DNA from: Naumovozyma dairenensis CBS 421
Taxonomy: Eukaryota; Ascomycota; Saccharomycetes; Saccharomycetales; Saccharomycetaceae
NCBI RefSeq assembly: GCF_000227115.2
Contig: NC_016485.2
Location: 1,501,279-1,565,278 of the forward strand
DNA length: 64,000 nt
Direction of reading: 5' to 3'
Shown here: in pieces, positions 11,504 to 21,295 of the stretch
Position numbering within the stretch: the stretch's first letter is position 1
How the letters are laid out: each line of letters begins with the position of its first letter
Made by a program: the position numbers and the translations under genes
Notes under the pieces: generated by a model
What the model was told of the DNA's origin: nothing
The model's input: only the letters and a program-made list of their open reading frames with translations
The model's database searches: none

Positions 11504-11728
11504 CAAGACCGTAAAGCTTACTATGTCGCATGTGCTAAACCTGTAGTTGGTATTGAAGCTTTTAAAGCGCTAAAATTAAGTACCACTATTAGATACCTAC
11601 GATTTTCAGGTGCAGCTAATACTATCCCATTCTTAGCTCACAAGCCTGGTTTTGATGAAAAGCAACTAACTGGACGTCACAAATGTTCTCCTTTTTGTTT
11701 ATTTTACAAGTTTCAATTTATTAAATAA
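11504..11728 (+). pseudogene. Decayed protein-coding relic, identity unknown
   Basis: A 74-codon open stretch with no ATG at its head follows a stop codon. Its middle, around 11534-11680, reads like enzyme sequence (Lys-Pro-Val-Val-Gly-Ile-Glu-Ala-Phe-Lys-Ala-Leu, then Ala-Ala-Asn-Thr-Ile-Pro-Phe-Leu-Ala-His-Lys-Pro-Gly-Phe-Asp), with codon choice like the neighbouring real genes. Just upstream, other frames give further fragments interrupted by stops. I could not assign a family. It may be the remnant of a duplicate lost after genome duplication or of a moved gene. Confidence 0.4.
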
Positions 11729-11871
11729 ACAAAGGTCTATAGATTGGAAAAATTAGTAAAATGGAAAGGCAAATATAAATAATATTGATTTCAATCCCGG
11801 GTAACCCCAAGATCTATAACTGAATAGAAATAGAAAGTTGAGGTACAAACTAACACATTTAAGAACTTCTT

Positions 11872-11890
11872 ACTTCCTAACTTAGGAAGT
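11872..11890. repeat. 19-base near-perfect palindrome
   Basis: ACTTCCTAA-C-TTAGGAAGT: 9-base perfect arms around one central base. It lies about 95 bases upstream of the MCO6 start, so it could be a dimer-binding operator or simply chance. No known yeast factor consensus is matched with confidence. Confidence 0.6.
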
Positions 11891-11986
11891 CAGAATTTAA
11901 ACTACTCAAGGACTTATCTGTTCACAAAGAGTGAGTGAAAACAAGTAGGGAACTGTACGCATTAATACGAGGAGTAATTTATTATA

Positions 11987-12145
11987 ATGCTCTTTTTCTT
12001 TAGACAATTGAGACATATTTTTACTCAATCGCATTCAATTTCTCAACAAATCCGATTATCACGTTGTGCATTTTTCCAATTATTAGGTTATTTAGGAAGT
12101 TGTGTTGTCATTTCGTTAGCGGCTCAATCAAAGTACCTAGAATAA
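11987..12145 (+). CDS. MCO6: Small mitochondrial protein, MCO6 (YJL127C-B) type
   Basis: A 52-codon gene in the otherwise empty stretch between SPT10 and PBS2. S. cerevisiae has the 52-residue gene YJL127C-B (MCO6) in this same interval, on the corresponding strand. The product starts Met-Leu-Phe-Phe-Phe-Arg-Gln-Leu-Arg-His, a short basic amphipathic head. A polar Gln/Ser/Arg segment follows, then a hydrophobic helix about residues 29-46 (Phe-Phe-Gln-Leu-Leu-Gly-Tyr-Leu-Gly-Ser-Cys-Val-Val-Ile-Ser-Leu) and the end Ala-Gln-Ser-Lys-Tyr-Leu-Glu. This looks like a one-pass mitochondrial membrane protein. Length, strand and interval all agree; the exact S. cerevisiae sequence was not available to me for alignment. 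Function is unknown in any yeast. Confidence 0.75.
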   Translation: MLFFFRQLRHIFTQSHSISQQIRLSRCAFFQLLGYLGSCVVISLAAQSKYLE

Positions 12146-13366
12146 CATTACTGAGACACTATAGATACGTAAAAATCGTTACATGATGATGCGTCTCCTA
12201 CTTGGAAAGTATTCCTCTTCAAGATTTCCTTTGGTCGCCACGATCTTTCAGAAATCTTTCACCTATCGTTAAAGTTGCACTTTTAAAGACGTTACTTTCC
12301 CAAGATAGCGTCATAAATGAGGTTTTGTCAAGATTAAAAAATAGTAAATATAAACACGAATCCATTCTTTTGTAACTAATGGCACTTCAGTTCCTGAGAT
12401 TTTCCGGATATTGAAGAAACATAACAACAATAGCTCCCACAAAGTTTCTCGTCGCTGGAAATAGCAGGTTAAATAACAAGTGACGTTTGATTGATTGATT
12501 TGCATTAACTGAAAAAGCTTTATTTTCTGGTACTCCAATTGTCTATCATATATACTATTGATTATAGAAGAAAAATGAAATCAGCATACTGTAGCGTACG
12601 GTTTGTTCCTTGTACGATATACATCACATAGATAGTTAATGGATTAATTCGTGATCGCTATCGTTTCCTCTTCTTTACGCATTACATTAACTTCTGGCTC
12701 TCATTCGGTGCTAGCCTAGGTTCTGTTTGTCATATACTATAAGCAATCTCTGTTATGCCTATTTCTTCGAATTCTTTAAGATATTGAAGTGATTATTCTC
12801 TTAATTGTCGCGTGTGGTTTGGTATTATTTCATCTACAAATGTCTAGGCAACCTCTGCAAAAACTTACTTTTTGAGGAACTATGCCCAAAACTAGCTGTA
12901 ATACAGGCTCTAGTTTTAATCTGTTTCAGTCGATCAGTGTTTGTTAAAAAATGGCTTCTTCATTTCGTTTTAAATATAAGCTTCTACTCATTGAATTATC
13001 ACTATAGTCGGTAGAATATCTCTACGTAAAAATTAGATGAACTATTCAAGAAAAATAAACTATAATAGCATAACTTTTAGCATTTTCCTAAAATTTTCAT
13101 ATAGACTACATAGGTTTGACTTTAAATATGCTATTAAGAATGTTCTAGCTTCCAACTTAATGATGTATCATCTAAAACGAATGTACATGGATATTGACTG
13201 AGTGTTTACTTTCTTATCTTAACAGAAACCTTATTGGTTGCGTTCAGTTTTGCTGTATCTTATTGATTTAGTATGTCCCCAAAAGAAAAACTCTATAAAT
13301 AATGTAATTTTCTTATTCTTTTCCTCGGATCGCCAGCTTGAGACACAATCCTACATTTAACTTTTT
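12146..13366. other. Gene-free stretch
   Basis: About 1.2 kb of AT-rich sequence with only short random open frames on both strands. No tRNA, LTR or conserved coding pattern is recognised. It may contain fully decayed genes. Confidence 0.5.
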
Positions 13367-13918
13367 TCTTTGAAAACATATCCTAACTTTTTCTAATTCA
13401 ATTGCTCAATCCACAAAAATGGCAAATCCTGTTGAAACCGAATTAGTCCTCATCAATGGGATTCCACAAAATAATTCCATCAAAACTATTCAGTTTCTGG
13501 ATACGTACTACTCAGAAATCACAAAGCACGTTGGCCAGGTGAAATATTGGTCATTAGTGGATAACTCTGTTCTCAAACAAAAGGCCGTGGACATCTTCAA
13601 ACACCATGGTCATTTCATAATAATTGTCCCTCGCTCTACAATAGTGACCGCAATAGAATCCGAGGCTGTAATAAGATGGCTGGTCGCACCCTTGAGGAAA
13701 AGCTTCAAATAATATTATCTACCGTCTTAAAAATAACCAAGAATATTGCCTAAAAAAATCAATGAAGTAATTCCAAAGGAACTACCATTGAATCTAGAAG
13801 AAGGAATAGCGCACATAGACAAACTTGCAATGGTGAGACGAAACATCAAGGCACTGGGTCTATGTTCATTGGACATCCAAAAACTATTTAAAGAGCTATG
13901 CTCAATAAATTGTTGAAG
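13367..13918 (+). repeat. Left arm of ~0.5 kb inverted duplication
   Basis: This arm matches 14562-15088 in inverted orientation. The match begins with the upstream sequence (CTTTGAAAACATATCC onwards) and is almost identical through the first ~20 codons of the contained reading frame. It then becomes a diverged but continuous match to about 13918. Arms are separated by about 640 bases. Because the upstream 50 bases are nearly identical too, promoter and gene were copied together. Confidence 0.85.
13419..13916 (+). pseudogene. Copy 1 of an unknown gene family (probably broken)
   Basis: The first 97 codons are open (13419-13712), starting Met-Ala-Asn-Pro-Val-Glu-Thr-Glu-Leu-Val-Leu-Ile-Asn-Gly-Ile-Pro. 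After a TAA and two more in-frame stops by 13736, the same frame is open again and coding-like (Ile-Pro-Lys-Glu-Leu-Pro-Leu-Asn-Leu-Glu-Glu) to a stop at 13914-13916. Copy 2 shows the equivalent downstream text, so the original protein was probably about 165 residues long. The stops may mean a frameshifted pseudogene, or a short 97-residue product may still be made. I do not recognise the family: there is no signal peptide, no clear membrane helix and no catalytic motif. Two further copies lie within 1.6 kb. A virus-like or retroelement origin cannot be excluded but nothing supports it. Confidence 0.6.
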
Positions 13919-13984
13919 CACCAAGAGATTTTCCCTCTCTAAAAGACATTTAGAAAAAAGTTCTCTAAGAATGGCTACACACCA

Positions 13985-14214
13985 TCTTTAGGTTCTTCTT
14001 AGAAAATGATGACTATATTTGCGTGGAAGAAAGGAATGCAAATATAAGATATTTGCAAACCTGAGACACAACCTGAAGATATTGTGTGTAATTTCTGGAT
14101 AATACCTACATCCACTAAAAAAATGCTCGTGATGGAATTAAATTGTGGTGCTTCTTTTAAGAGAACTAATTCTATTTCAATAAATCTACAATATTTGGGC
14201 GACATGCAGCTCAT
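13985..14214 (-). pseudogene. Copy 3 of the unknown family, strongly diverged
   Basis: On the minus strand the start of copies 1 and 2 is echoed as Ile-Glu-Ile-Glu-Leu-Val-Leu-Leu-Lys-Glu-Ala-Pro-Gln-Phe-Asn-Ser-Ile. After a one-base shift it continues Tyr-Tyr-Pro-Glu-Ile-Thr, matching Tyr-Tyr-Ser-Glu-Ile-Thr of copy 1. At least two frameshifts are present. Directly upstream (14215-14330, minus) another frame is Gln/Glu-rich and coding-like, with one stop. This copy may therefore have belonged to a longer protein with a Gln/Glu-rich region. Confidence 0.55.
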
Positions 14215-14435
14215 TCGAAACTTCTTGTAGTTTTACTTGACTAACTTGGTTTGGTTGCTCCCGCTCTTGTTTTCGCGGTTCCTCGTCTGCTTCTTCTTCC
14301 TGACGTTATTGTTCTTGTTCTTGTTGAAAACCTTACAACTGTACTTGTCACTGTCGTCCACTTTTCAGCCTCATTAGATGCATAAATACCGGTTAACAGC
14401 GGTCCAATTGTAAACAAAAAACAGCCTGGACACAA

Positions 14436-14516
14436 TATCGCATACCCCCAAGCGATCCCATACCTGGCTACGAGTTAATCTGGAGTACTGATGGGTGACT
14501 TCTTGTCGGAATATTT
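14436..14516 (+). ncRNA. 5S rRNA-like relic (shortened, presumably non-functional)
   Basis: Three 5S hallmarks occur in order: GATCCCAT (14454-14461), AGTTAA (14473-14478) and GATGGGTGAC (14490-14499). The 19-base distance from the first to the second equals that of typical eukaryotic 5S rRNA (GGATCCCATCAGAACTCCGAAGTTAAGC type). Between the second and third blocks about 15 bases are missing compared with plant 5S (fewer or more in other species), and the 5' part is also shorter. The total is about 80 instead of about 120 bases. The internal control region of a 5S gene spans this segment. It lies between copies 2 and 3 of the unknown gene family. I see it as a 5S pseudogene; sequence-level alignment is from memory of conserved blocks. 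Confidence 0.5.
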
Positions 14517-14561
14517 CAAAATATAATTGTCTCTTGAAGGAACGAAACCCCCGGGCGCTTC

Positions 14562-15088
14562 TAAACTTTATTGAGCAGAGTTTTTTACAGATATTGGATG
14601 TCCAATGAGCATAGACTCATTACCTTGATGTTTGTGCCTCAACTTTACAAACGTTTCTATAGGTGCCATTCTTTCTTCTACATTTAATGGTAGTTCCTTC
14701 GGGGGTACTTTATGATGCGTTCTAAGAAATATTTTTCATTATGTTCAAGGTCGACAAATGATATACCTTTTTCTTAAAGGTGCAATCAGTCACCTTATCA
14801 CTTTTTTCATGTACTATTGATGCCATAGTTGCACAATGAGATTGAATAATTATAAAATGACCATGCTGTTCGAAGATGTCCACGGTCTCTTGCTTGAGAA
14901 CACTGTTATCAAGGAATGTCCAACGTTGGTTTGTGATTTCGGAATGGTACCTATCCAGTAAAAAATAGTTTTGATGAAATTATGTTGTGGAATCCCATTG
15001 ATGAGGACTAATTCGGTTTCAACAGGATTTGCCATTTTTGTGGATTGAGCAATTGAATTAGAAAAAGTTAGGATATGTTTTCAAAGAA
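14562..15088 (-). repeat. Right arm of ~0.5 kb inverted duplication
   Basis: Reverse-complement partner of 13367-13918. Identity is highest at its outer end (upstream region and first codons) and falls with several indels toward 14562. Confidence 0.85.
14566..15035 (-). pseudogene. Copy 2 of the unknown gene family, frameshifted
   Basis: It begins with the same residues as copy 1 (Met-Ala-Asn-Pro-Val-Glu-Thr-Glu-Leu-Val-Leu-Ile-Asn-Gly-Ile-Pro-Gln). A lost base after codon ~24 throws it out of frame, so the continuous frame ends after 61 codons with unrelated text. In other frames the match resumes (Glu-Leu-Pro-Leu-Asn-Val-Glu-Glu, then Ser-Met-Leu-Ile-Gly-His-Pro). It ends near 14566 at the equivalent of the copy 1 stop. 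Clearly a pseudogene. Confidence 0.7.
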
Positions 15089-17160
15089 CAAAACTTGGAT
15101 TAGATGAAAGTAGAGGAAGTAGAGAAATGGAAACATTTGTAATTGTTTCTACAATTGTCTTGTAAAAATTCTTGACACTTTATATTAAAGATATTACATT
15201 TTTGTGTCATAAAATTAGGTAACCGTAGGGACGGCGCTTTCGAGACAAAGTGTAACTTTGTGTCCTGTATTGTCGACTTTAAACGTAAGATAGAGAAGTC
15301 CGATTCTGAGAGGGCGCCTTGGGTAAAAGGATATCCTCCATACCCTCAGAAAAAAAAGGTACTCCTTTCTGTATCATTTCATCAAGGAATACAATGGTAG
15401 TTATTCTGAATAGGACCTGCTGAAGTTTTGAGAAACTATTTTTTTTTTTTAGCTCTGCAGTTGTAGCTGAAAAACCTATCTTGCCATCTTAGTGGTCCTA
15501 TACTTGGTCCATATGTACACACGTTCCCGGACTTCACTTCTTTTTCATATACAACTTCTCATTATAGATACTAGAAACAATCACGCTTAATGGAGAGTAT
15601 ATTAATCCTATACGTGAGTAAATTTACCAGTACCCATCCTTATTTCTGTAACGGTATCCTCTTTAAGTAACAAAATGATTTCAATTCATCTTTTTGAGTA
15701 CTTTCGATTCCCCACATCAACTTATCCATTAATTCGTACTCTCCACTAATGTTTGTAGTCATGACAACAAATATAGTGTTGTTGTAGAAGACATAAGTTG
15801 AGGTGACTATCCGACTCCGGCCGAAAATAATACTACGAAAACTGGATAAATTATAGGAAAGAGGTTGATACTAAAGCACCTGATATCTTAATCGAGGATA
15901 TTTATATACACGTATATATTTATTAGGGTATTGAAATTGGGGTTGTTCTCCTTGTTTTTAAGGGAGACCAAGCTGACAAACTGTTGTGTAGCCGATAGAA
16001 ATCAAGACGAAGTTACAAGTCTCTCACCTTGGATGAAAGAGCTCGGATAGCATTCATATGAACTTATACTATGGTAAAGGAAATATATAAGACAATGTGT
16101 TCATAAACTGGTCACTGGAATTATTATAAAATGAAAGTGCGATGGACACAATAACTATGTTATGTATAATTAAATCCAGAATATTCTAGAGTAGGTATAA
16201 AAAATTGTACAACTCTGTATCTTTCATCGACTCCTTTCTTATCTACTCTCTAGTTCAGCTAGACATTTTAAACCAACATATTATAGTTATACTAGATTTA
16301 GATTTAACATTGGACATACAAGCCATTTCAAACTGTCAATCTTTTTTATTAACGATACGCGTAAACTGTCTTCGAAGCGTACGGCCATTTATTAGTGGAC
16401 TTCGGGCCGTGGCTTAGAAAATGCGACGCGTAAAATAAATTCCCCTAGATCAAAGGTAAAGTTAGCGGTTTACACAGTCATTAGACTAATTGAATATTTA
16501 CTGTATTTTATATAATAGAAGCGGGAGATCAGGTTACAGTTTTCTCTTCGTTTAGTTGAACCAGAAATAAAATACTAAAATATTTATCCCCGAAGCCAGG
16601 GGGTCATGACATTCCCTGCTAGTTTTTGTATGCGTTCTTGAACTCCAGTTAATCGATATACCATCCAATTTAAAAACTGATTTAACCAGCCCAATGAAAC
16701 AAAGTTATCTTGACGTAGCATTGAATCCTAATTTTGAAGAGGAAAACTGGTTATTTGTTTGAATCGTACCGAATATGAGTATCCGGGTGGGACACAAGTG
16801 TGCATTCTATGCACTTGAACATTAGGCTACTCTGCTAACAATATTTACATTCTCTAGCTTTATACGGACATGTGTATATTTTATGTGGTTTAAGCCTCAC
16901 TCCATCTAATAAGGGAAAGCAAAAGTAGGCTTATAAGGGTAGAGACTTCTAATTGGCAGGTTATGCCTTTAAATGTCTCGTTGAAGATCCTTGGTAAGAG
17001 ATCTCTGGACAATACTAGTTTGCTGATAACATAGTGGGGAAGGGTTCCCAATACATGCACTACGTACGTAAATATTAGTTAATATATACCGCATTTCCTT
17101 TCCATCTCTTCTATTATAAGTTCAAATTAACCTAATTTATCTATACAAACGCGTAAAGTT
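15089..17160. other. Gene-free stretch
   Basis: About 2 kb without a recognisable gene; the longest frames are random-looking. Poly-T runs and a few TATA-like tracts are present. No LTR ends, tRNA or snoRNA boxes were recognised. Confidence 0.5.
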
Positions 17161-17164
17161 TAAC

Positions 17165-17480
17165 GTAAATGTTGGTGGACTATTTCCCTTTTGGGCCTGG
17201 TTCTTCCTCATTAACCGCGGGCTTGTTACCAATTCTCACGAGAGCCAACGGGCTCCCTCCCGAGGCTCTCTCCCGGGGCGCTCTTTCGGGCGGAGGATAC
17301 TATATATTTTCCCCAGGGGCCCAGCAGATTCAGCGAGTGGAGCCGTGGCGGGAACTTTATTACGTTTCGGTATCATTTTTCCGCGGCAGCTTTTCCCGTC
17401 TAAGTCTCAAGTCGGTGAACTGTCGGCGGCAGCAGTGGTAGTGGCACTGGCCGTGGGAGCCGGTGATAGAACTTCCGACG
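17165..17480. other. GC-rich island with nested hairpins
   Basis: Roughly 300 bases with strikingly high G+C inside an AT-rich intergenic region. GAGAGCC (17240-17246) pairs with GGCTCTC (17264-17270), and a smaller GAGCC/GGCTC pairing is nested within. CCCGGGG and CTTTCGGGCGG blocks follow. A 90-codon frame crosses it on the plus strand (17169-17441), but its Gly/Ser/Pro/Arg composition looks like a by-product of base composition. A GACGTCA (17477-17483, 7 of 8 bases of a CRE/Sko1 site) lies at the right edge, about 630 bases before PBS2. Confidence 0.55.
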
Positions 17481-18114
17481 TCACTGTATCGTCTATCTAA
17501 ACGTAGTCTATGGTGAATTTCGGGAAGGTGGCTCTTTAAGTACAAAAGTTTAAAACTAGGCAAACAACAAAGAGACAAAATTGCCCTTTCAGGTTTTAAA
17601 GTATATAACACCCCACTCCACCCTGTAAACTCCCCAAACAAGCGCGATAACCTTCCGGAGAAGGTTGAAATAGTGTACCGTTACATTGATCCTCTTGAGT
17701 CTCGGGAAAATTGTCGATAAAGGCAAGATAGAAAGATACACTTTATAATTCAAGAGGCAAAGAAAAAACACCTAACTTTGTTACTCACCATCACCAATAT
17801 TCCGAACTCTGTATTCCATTCCATCAATTTCTTGGATCGACTATATTCTTAGGTACCCTCAAAACGGATACATAGCCAACGAAGAAAACTAGAGAAGACA
17901 ATAGGCAAATATTTCACTGCTTTACGATAGCGAAAACAACAGCAACAACTAAACCTACAGTCCCTAAATTGGAAGTGCAAGGAAGAAAGATATACAAGAA
18001 TATTTTAAATATTTCTTAACTTCGAAAGTAGTCTTTGATATCGCAGAAAAGGTACCATTCAAATTTTTTATTTTATTCTTTTTGGTCCCCCAGTTTTTTC
18101 CGTTTTATTGAAAT

Positions 18115-20502
18115 ATGACTGAATCGTTTTCTAAATTATCTATAAATGATACCAATGAACGAGATACGAAAGGATCCCACAGGAATAGTTTTATTACGGC
18201 AAGTGATGAATTGATGCATACTCCAAATTCTGAACGTCCCATTTCTCCAGTTCAAAACAAAACTCCTACAACTATCAACTCTATAAACGTTAAAAGAACC
18301 TCCTCGACATCTTCAAACTATGAAAATATTAATGCAAACTTACATGCTCGTGTAAAAGCATTCCAAGAACAACGTGCATTAAAAAGATCTACCAGTATTG
18401 GTAGCAATAAAAGTGAACATGATTCCAATCAAAACAATCAAAATCAACAGGTGTCATCACCATCTTCAGTATCATCTGGTTCTTCAGTTTCACAACAAAG
18501 GATACAAGAACATGTACAAGTTCAATTACAACAGCAATCTCAAATTCAACCGCAGTTACAGCCAGGAAAGATTCAACAAATAGTGAATAAACCATTGCCC
18601 CCTTTGCCACCAACAAGTATCACCACTAATATATCTTCATTCTCATCTTCATCTTCAACAAGGGAAGAACAAACTATGATACAAAACATGCATTTACCAG
18701 CAACAATAAAGAAAGATACAAATAAACAAGAAATATCATATAAAAATAATAAACATACAAACCTATCTGATCAAAATTTACCTTCATCATTATCAAACTA
18801 TCAAGATACACAAAATTCTGTAGAAAAAACTTTGGAAAGCCTACGAAATAAAAAGATATTCATAGAAAAAATACTTCGGACGGTTCAACATGTAGAATAC
18901 CCAAACTCCATATCGCAATTGAATCCAACAAGAAGGGCACCAAGGAGACCCTTATCGATAGCACCAATAACTGCTTCTACCACCAATACTACCAGCACAT
19001 TGGGAATAAGTACGAATACAGCTAATGTAACAAAAACTTCAACAGTACCATCTTCAATAAGTCATCATCAACTACCAACAATATCATCAACTAATACTCC
19101 AACGATAGAACGTCCAAAGCAAAGTTTAAGTGCTCGACGTGGACTCAAATTACCATTAGGAGGAATGTCTTTGAAAATGTTAAATAAATTACCATCACCG
19201 TCAGCACAACAAACTAATAATAATCAACAAGAGGCATTTGCCGCATCACCATCTAATAAAAATCATTCCTCTAATCTTAATACATCGAACAATGGTAAAA
19301 GGTCCAATCCGGGTTCTTTGATAAATGCTATTCAAAGCACAGCCACATCGTCAAGTAACAATGAACAACATGACACAGAGGGTACTAACCCATCTTCATC
19401 TGTGAATAGTAACGGAAGTGGTAGTGGTAGTGGTAGCGGTGGTATTTTTGCCAATTTTTCTAAATATGTAGATATTAAATCTGGTTCACTGAACTTCGCT
19501 GGTAAGTTATCATTATCATCTAAGGGAATTTATTTTAATAATGGTTCTAGTTCCAAAATTACATTGGAGGAATTAGAATTTTTGGAAGAAATTGGTCACG
19601 GGAATTATGGGAACGTTTCAAAAGTTTTACATAAACCAACCAATATTATCATGGCTATGAAAGAGGTTAGATTGGAATTAGATGAAGCTAAATTTAGACA
19701 AATCTTAATGGAATTGGAAGTTTTGCATAAATGCCAATCTCCTTACGTGGTAGATTTCTATGGTGCATTCTTTATTGAAGGAGCTGTCTATATGTGTATG
19801 GAATATATGGATGGTGGTTCACTGGATAAAATCTATAGTCAAGATCCAGAAATTGGCGGAATTGATGAGCCACAATTGGCTGTTATTACCACTGCTGTGA
19901 TTAGAGGTCTAAAAGTCTTAAAAGATGAACATAATATTATTCATCGAGATGTCAAACCGACTAACATCTTATGTTCCGCCAAACAAGGTACTATCAAGTT
20001 ATGTGATTTCGGAGTTTCCGGGAATTTAGTAGCATCAATGGCCAAGACAAATATCGGTTGTCAATCATATATGGCTCCAGAACGTATCAAGTCATTCAAT
20101 CCTGATATGGCTACATATACAGTCCAATCTGATATTTGGTCCCTGGGATTAAGTATATTAGAAATGGCATTGGGAAGGTATCCATATCCACCGGAAACAT
20201 TTGATAACATATTTTCACAATTAAGTGCTATCGTTGATGGTCCACCTCCACAATTACCTTCCGATAAGTTTAGTAAAGAAGCTCAAGATTTTGTTAGTTT
20301 ATGTTTACAAAAAATTCCTGAAAGAAGATTGAATTACTCAGCATTATTAGAACACCCATGGTTAGTCAAATATAGAGATGTGGATGTTGGTATGAGTGAT
20401 TACTTAACAAGTAGGCTGGAGAAAAGGAAGAAAATACTTGCTGAAAAGGGTGAAGATAGTTTACGAAAACGTGTCCCAGCACTACATATGGGAGGACTTT
20501 AA
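18115..20502 (+). CDS. PBS2: Pbs2, MAP kinase kinase of the HOG osmostress pathway
   Basis: 795 codons (S. cerevisiae 668); the extra length is in the Ser/Gln/Asn-rich N-terminal half. Pbs2 is scaffold and MAPKK: it receives signals from Ssk2/Ssk22 and Ste11 and phosphorylates Hog1. The Sho1 SH3-binding motif Lys-Pro-Leu-Pro-Pro-Leu-Pro is intact at residues 159-165. The kinase domain starts at Gly494-His-Gly-Asn-Tyr-Gly. It has ATP lysine Lys516, catalytic Asp612 in His-Arg-Asp-Val-Lys-Pro-Thr-Asn, and Asp631 in the Asp-Phe-Gly motif. Activation-loop Ser641 and Thr645 have the same spacing as the two activating phosphosites of S. cerevisiae Pbs2. The start has a good context after a long T-rich leader region. 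TRK1 follows in the same direction, as in S. cerevisiae. Confidence 0.97.
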   Translation: MTESFSKLSINDTNERDTKGSHRNSFITASDELMHTPNSERPISPVQNKTPTTINSINVKRTSSTSSNYENINANLHARVKAFQEQRALKRSTSIGSNKSEHDSNQNNQNQQVSSPSSVSSGSSVSQQRIQEHVQVQLQQQSQIQPQLQPGKIQQIVNKPLPPLPPTSITTNISSFSSSSSTREEQTMIQNMHLPATIKKDTNKQEISYKNNKHTNLSDQNLPSSLSNYQDTQNSVEKTLESLRNKKIFIEKILRTVQHVEYPNSISQLNPTRRAPRRPLSIAPITASTTNTTSTLGISTNTANVTKTSTVPSSISHHQLPTISSTNTPTIERPKQSLSARRGLKLPLGGMSLKMLNKLPSPSAQQTNNNQQEAFAASPSNKNHSSNLNTSNNGKRSNPGSLINAIQSTATSSSNNEQHDTEGTNPSSSVNSNGSGSGSGSGGIFANFSKYVDIKSGSLNFAGKLSLSSKGIYFNNGSSSKITLEELEFLEEIGHGNYGNVSKVLHKPTNIIMAMKEVRLELDEAKFRQILMELEVLHKCQSPYVVDFYGAFFIEGAVYMCMEYMDGGSLDKIYSQDPEIGGIDEPQLAVITTAVIRGLKVLKDEHNIIHRDVKPTNILCSAKQGTIKLCDFGVSGNLVASMAKTNIGCQSYMAPERIKSFNPDMATYTVQSDIWSLGLSILEMALGRYPYPPETFDNIFSQLSAIVDGPPPQLPSDKFSKEAQDFVSLCLQKIPERRLNYSALLEHPWLVKYRDVDVGMSDYLTSRLEKRKKILAEKGEDSLRKRVPALHMGGL

Positions 20503-21295
20503 TTGCTTATGTCTTCACCATACATATTCCCACTTTAACACTTTCTCAAATCATATTCCTTCATACATCATTTTTTTAAGCTGTTATGTTCTTTCATGAA
20601 CTTTCAACCTTATTTCTTTTGCATTATATGTATTTATGTAATTTTTTTTGTATTATTAATATCTATATCAATACATGACTACAATCTGTCCGCTTTAGAT
20701 GATATTCTATAATCTATGTGCCCCGTCTTCATGTTACAAGCGGTATGAACTTAAATTAATCTCAAGAAAATTTCACCGTACATGGAACAACATTAAACCA
20801 CAGGAACACAGAAATCCACAAAGATAATTCAGAAAACGGACTTCCTATCTTGGAAATTCAACCATTTGTTAGTCTTATTAGTGGACTAAACCACTTGCTA
20901 ATCCTTTTATCAAATCTTCCGAAGCCTGCCGATTTTATCACTGTTCACATTACTTTTCGGCTTTTTCCACCGGGCGCCAAAAAAATGTAAAAATAACAAT
21001 ACAAATGCCAGATGATATTTATCTGAATAGATCACGAGTCGCAATACCAAATATCTCATAATCTCTGTCCTTGCAGGTAAATATCTAAATAACAGCAGTA
21101 TTCCAACTTACCTATTATACTTAGAAACAAGATTTATCTCTGAAACAATAAACTGTTTATTTGGAGCCTTTTGCATCCGACGAGGAGCGTTCAGAAGAAC
21201 TTTTACTTTTTATTACCTCACGGTGGGCTTTAAAACAAAAACAAACAAACTAGGTTTTCCTCTACCGTTTTTTTGAAGTTTCTGTATATCATTAA
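20503..21295. other. Intergenic region PBS2/TRK1
   Basis: 793 bases. AT-rich PBS2 3' end followed by the TRK1 leader. A compact GC-rich spot around 20965-20985 (CTTTTTCCACCGGGCGCC) is the only unusual composition. No gene recognised. Confidence 0.55.

Noticed and set aside
17169..17441. 90-codon frame across the GC-rich island
   Set aside because: Frame openness is explained by high GC (few stop codons); no family recognised.
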